Source: a bacterium
GTDB taxonomy: Bacteria; Bacillota_I; Bacilli_A; RF39; UBA660
Length of the DNA: 5,231 nucleotides
NCBI GenBank assembly: GCA_029007685.1
Contig: JAQXIG010000021.1
Span: 1 to 5,231 of the forward strand
Reading direction: 5' to 3'
The notes beneath the pieces are model-generated. The model saw nothing but the letters and a program-made list of their open reading frames with translations. It had not been told where the DNA came from and made no database searches. A program made the position numbers and the translations under genes. Shown piece after piece: positions 4,616-5,231 of the stretch (positions are counted from its first letter, which is position 1; each line of letters starts with the position of its first letter).

Positions 4616-5231
4616 ATGAAAAAACATATCTATAAAATAGGGCTAATCGTTTTCTTTTTAATCTGTCTGTTATTACTAGAAAAAGTAGATGCCAGAATCA
4701 ATGAGTTACCTCTTTTAGGAAGAGTTATTTTTGTGGATCCTGGCCATGGTGGGCGCGACCCTGGTACAATGTATGGAAATATACTAGAAAAAGATATCGT
4801 TTTAGAAATCTCATTAAAACTGCGAGATGAATTATCCAAAAAGGGAGCGATTGTCTATATGACAAGAGAAACCGACGAAGATTTATCCAGTAAATGGGAT
4901 ACTAAAAAAAAACGGAGTGATTTATATCGCCGCATTCTAATGTATAAAAAATATAATGCTGAACTTTATTTATCGATTCATATTAATCAATATAAAAATT
5001 CAGCTTGGAGTGGTATGGAAGTCTTGTATCATCCGATCAATGAAAAAAATAAAATAATCGGTGAAATCTTAATGAAAAATTTCAAAACAGAATTTGGAAC
5101 CAAACGAGTTTTAAAAACCACAGATTTATATATGTATAGTAACACCACTGTACCCGGCGTGTTAATTGAATGTGGTTTTATTTCCAATGCCAATGAGCGA
5201 TATCTATTAAGACAAGATGACTATCAACAAA
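4616..5231 (+). CDS. cwlD: N-acetylmuramoyl-L-alanine amidase, CwlD-like (3' end outside window)
   Basis: A zinc amidase (Amidase_3 fold) that cuts the bond between muramic acid and the stem peptide of peptidoglycan. In spore formers CwlD does this as the first step in making muramic-delta-lactam of the spore cortex. The 205 residues present show an N-terminal membrane anchor (about 8-21, after MKKHIYK) and then the catalytic domain: VDPGHGGRDPG with zinc ligand H44, E58 in NILEKDIVLE, VYMTRETDEDL (80-90), LSIHIN with H122, WSGMEVLY (131-138), and VLIECGFISN with catalytic E185. All expected metal and catalytic residues are present. CwlD proteins run to about 235 residues, so some 30 are missing at the window edge. 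AGGTGG lies four bases before the ATG. CwlD is favoured over other amidases by the single anchor, lack of binding repeats, and TTDLYMYSNTTVPG before the active Glu. Sporulation of the host is only an inference from it. Confidence 0.88.
   Translation, partial: MKKHIYKIGLIVFFLICLLLLEKVDARINELPLLGRVIFVDPGHGGRDPGTMYGNILEKDIVLEISLKLRDELSKKGAIVYMTRETDEDLSSKWDTKKKRSDLYRRILMYKKYNAELYLSIHINQYKNSAWSGMEVLYHPINEKNKIIGEILMKNFKTEFGTKRVLKTTDLYMYSNTTVPGVLIECGFISNANERYLLRQDDYQQ

Overview
The window is about 70% A+T by eye. It carries strong Shine-Dalgarno sequences (AGGAG, AGGTGG), TATAAT-like promoters, Trp written only as TGG in the intact genes, and a CwlD-type amidase. This points to a walled, low-GC Gram-positive (Bacillota; a Bacilli or Clostridia-like, possibly gut, lineage), but the sequence does not fix the genus. 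The layout is a mosaic of five intact genes and three badly decayed ones.

Region by region: (1) 1-876, plus strand: the ruins of a heavy-metal P1B-type ATPase, cut by the window edge, with several frameshifts, stops and large internal deletions. (2) 911-2530, minus strand: three compact intact genes, each apparently its own transcription unit. They are a cold-shock protein (911-1123), an orphan LytTR response regulator (1251-1991) and an Hsp20 small heat-shock protein (2135-2530). A bidirectional terminator (876-912) separates the cold-shock gene from the ATPase remnant. (3) 2531-2649: divergent intergenic region with a clear extended -10 promoter for the plus-strand gene. (4) 2650-3381, plus: an intact alpha/beta-hydrolase of the small carboxylesterase/monoacylglycerol-lipase type. 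(5) 3413-4069 and 4158-4552, plus: remnants of an OmpR/PhoB-type response regulator and of a bacitracin/lantibiotic-type ABC ATPase, probably what is left of one sensor-regulator-transporter module whose kinase and permease are gone. (6) 4616 to the window end, plus: an intact but edge-truncated cwlD-like N-acetylmuramoyl-L-alanine amidase.

Functionally, the intact genes are stress and envelope housekeeping functions (RNA chaperone, protein chaperone, esterase, cell-wall/spore-cortex hydrolase) plus one regulator. Everything lost concerns response to or export of toxic compounds (metal efflux, a two-component regulator, an ABC exporter). That fits ongoing loss of efflux functions in a protected niche, but this is inference. 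I see no mobile element, CRISPR array, tRNA or rRNA, and no convincing novel multi-gene system. The best leads are a 21-bp-spaced direct repeat upstream of the cold-shock promoter beside the LytTR gene, and repeated TGA codons at conserved leucine positions in the decayed genes.
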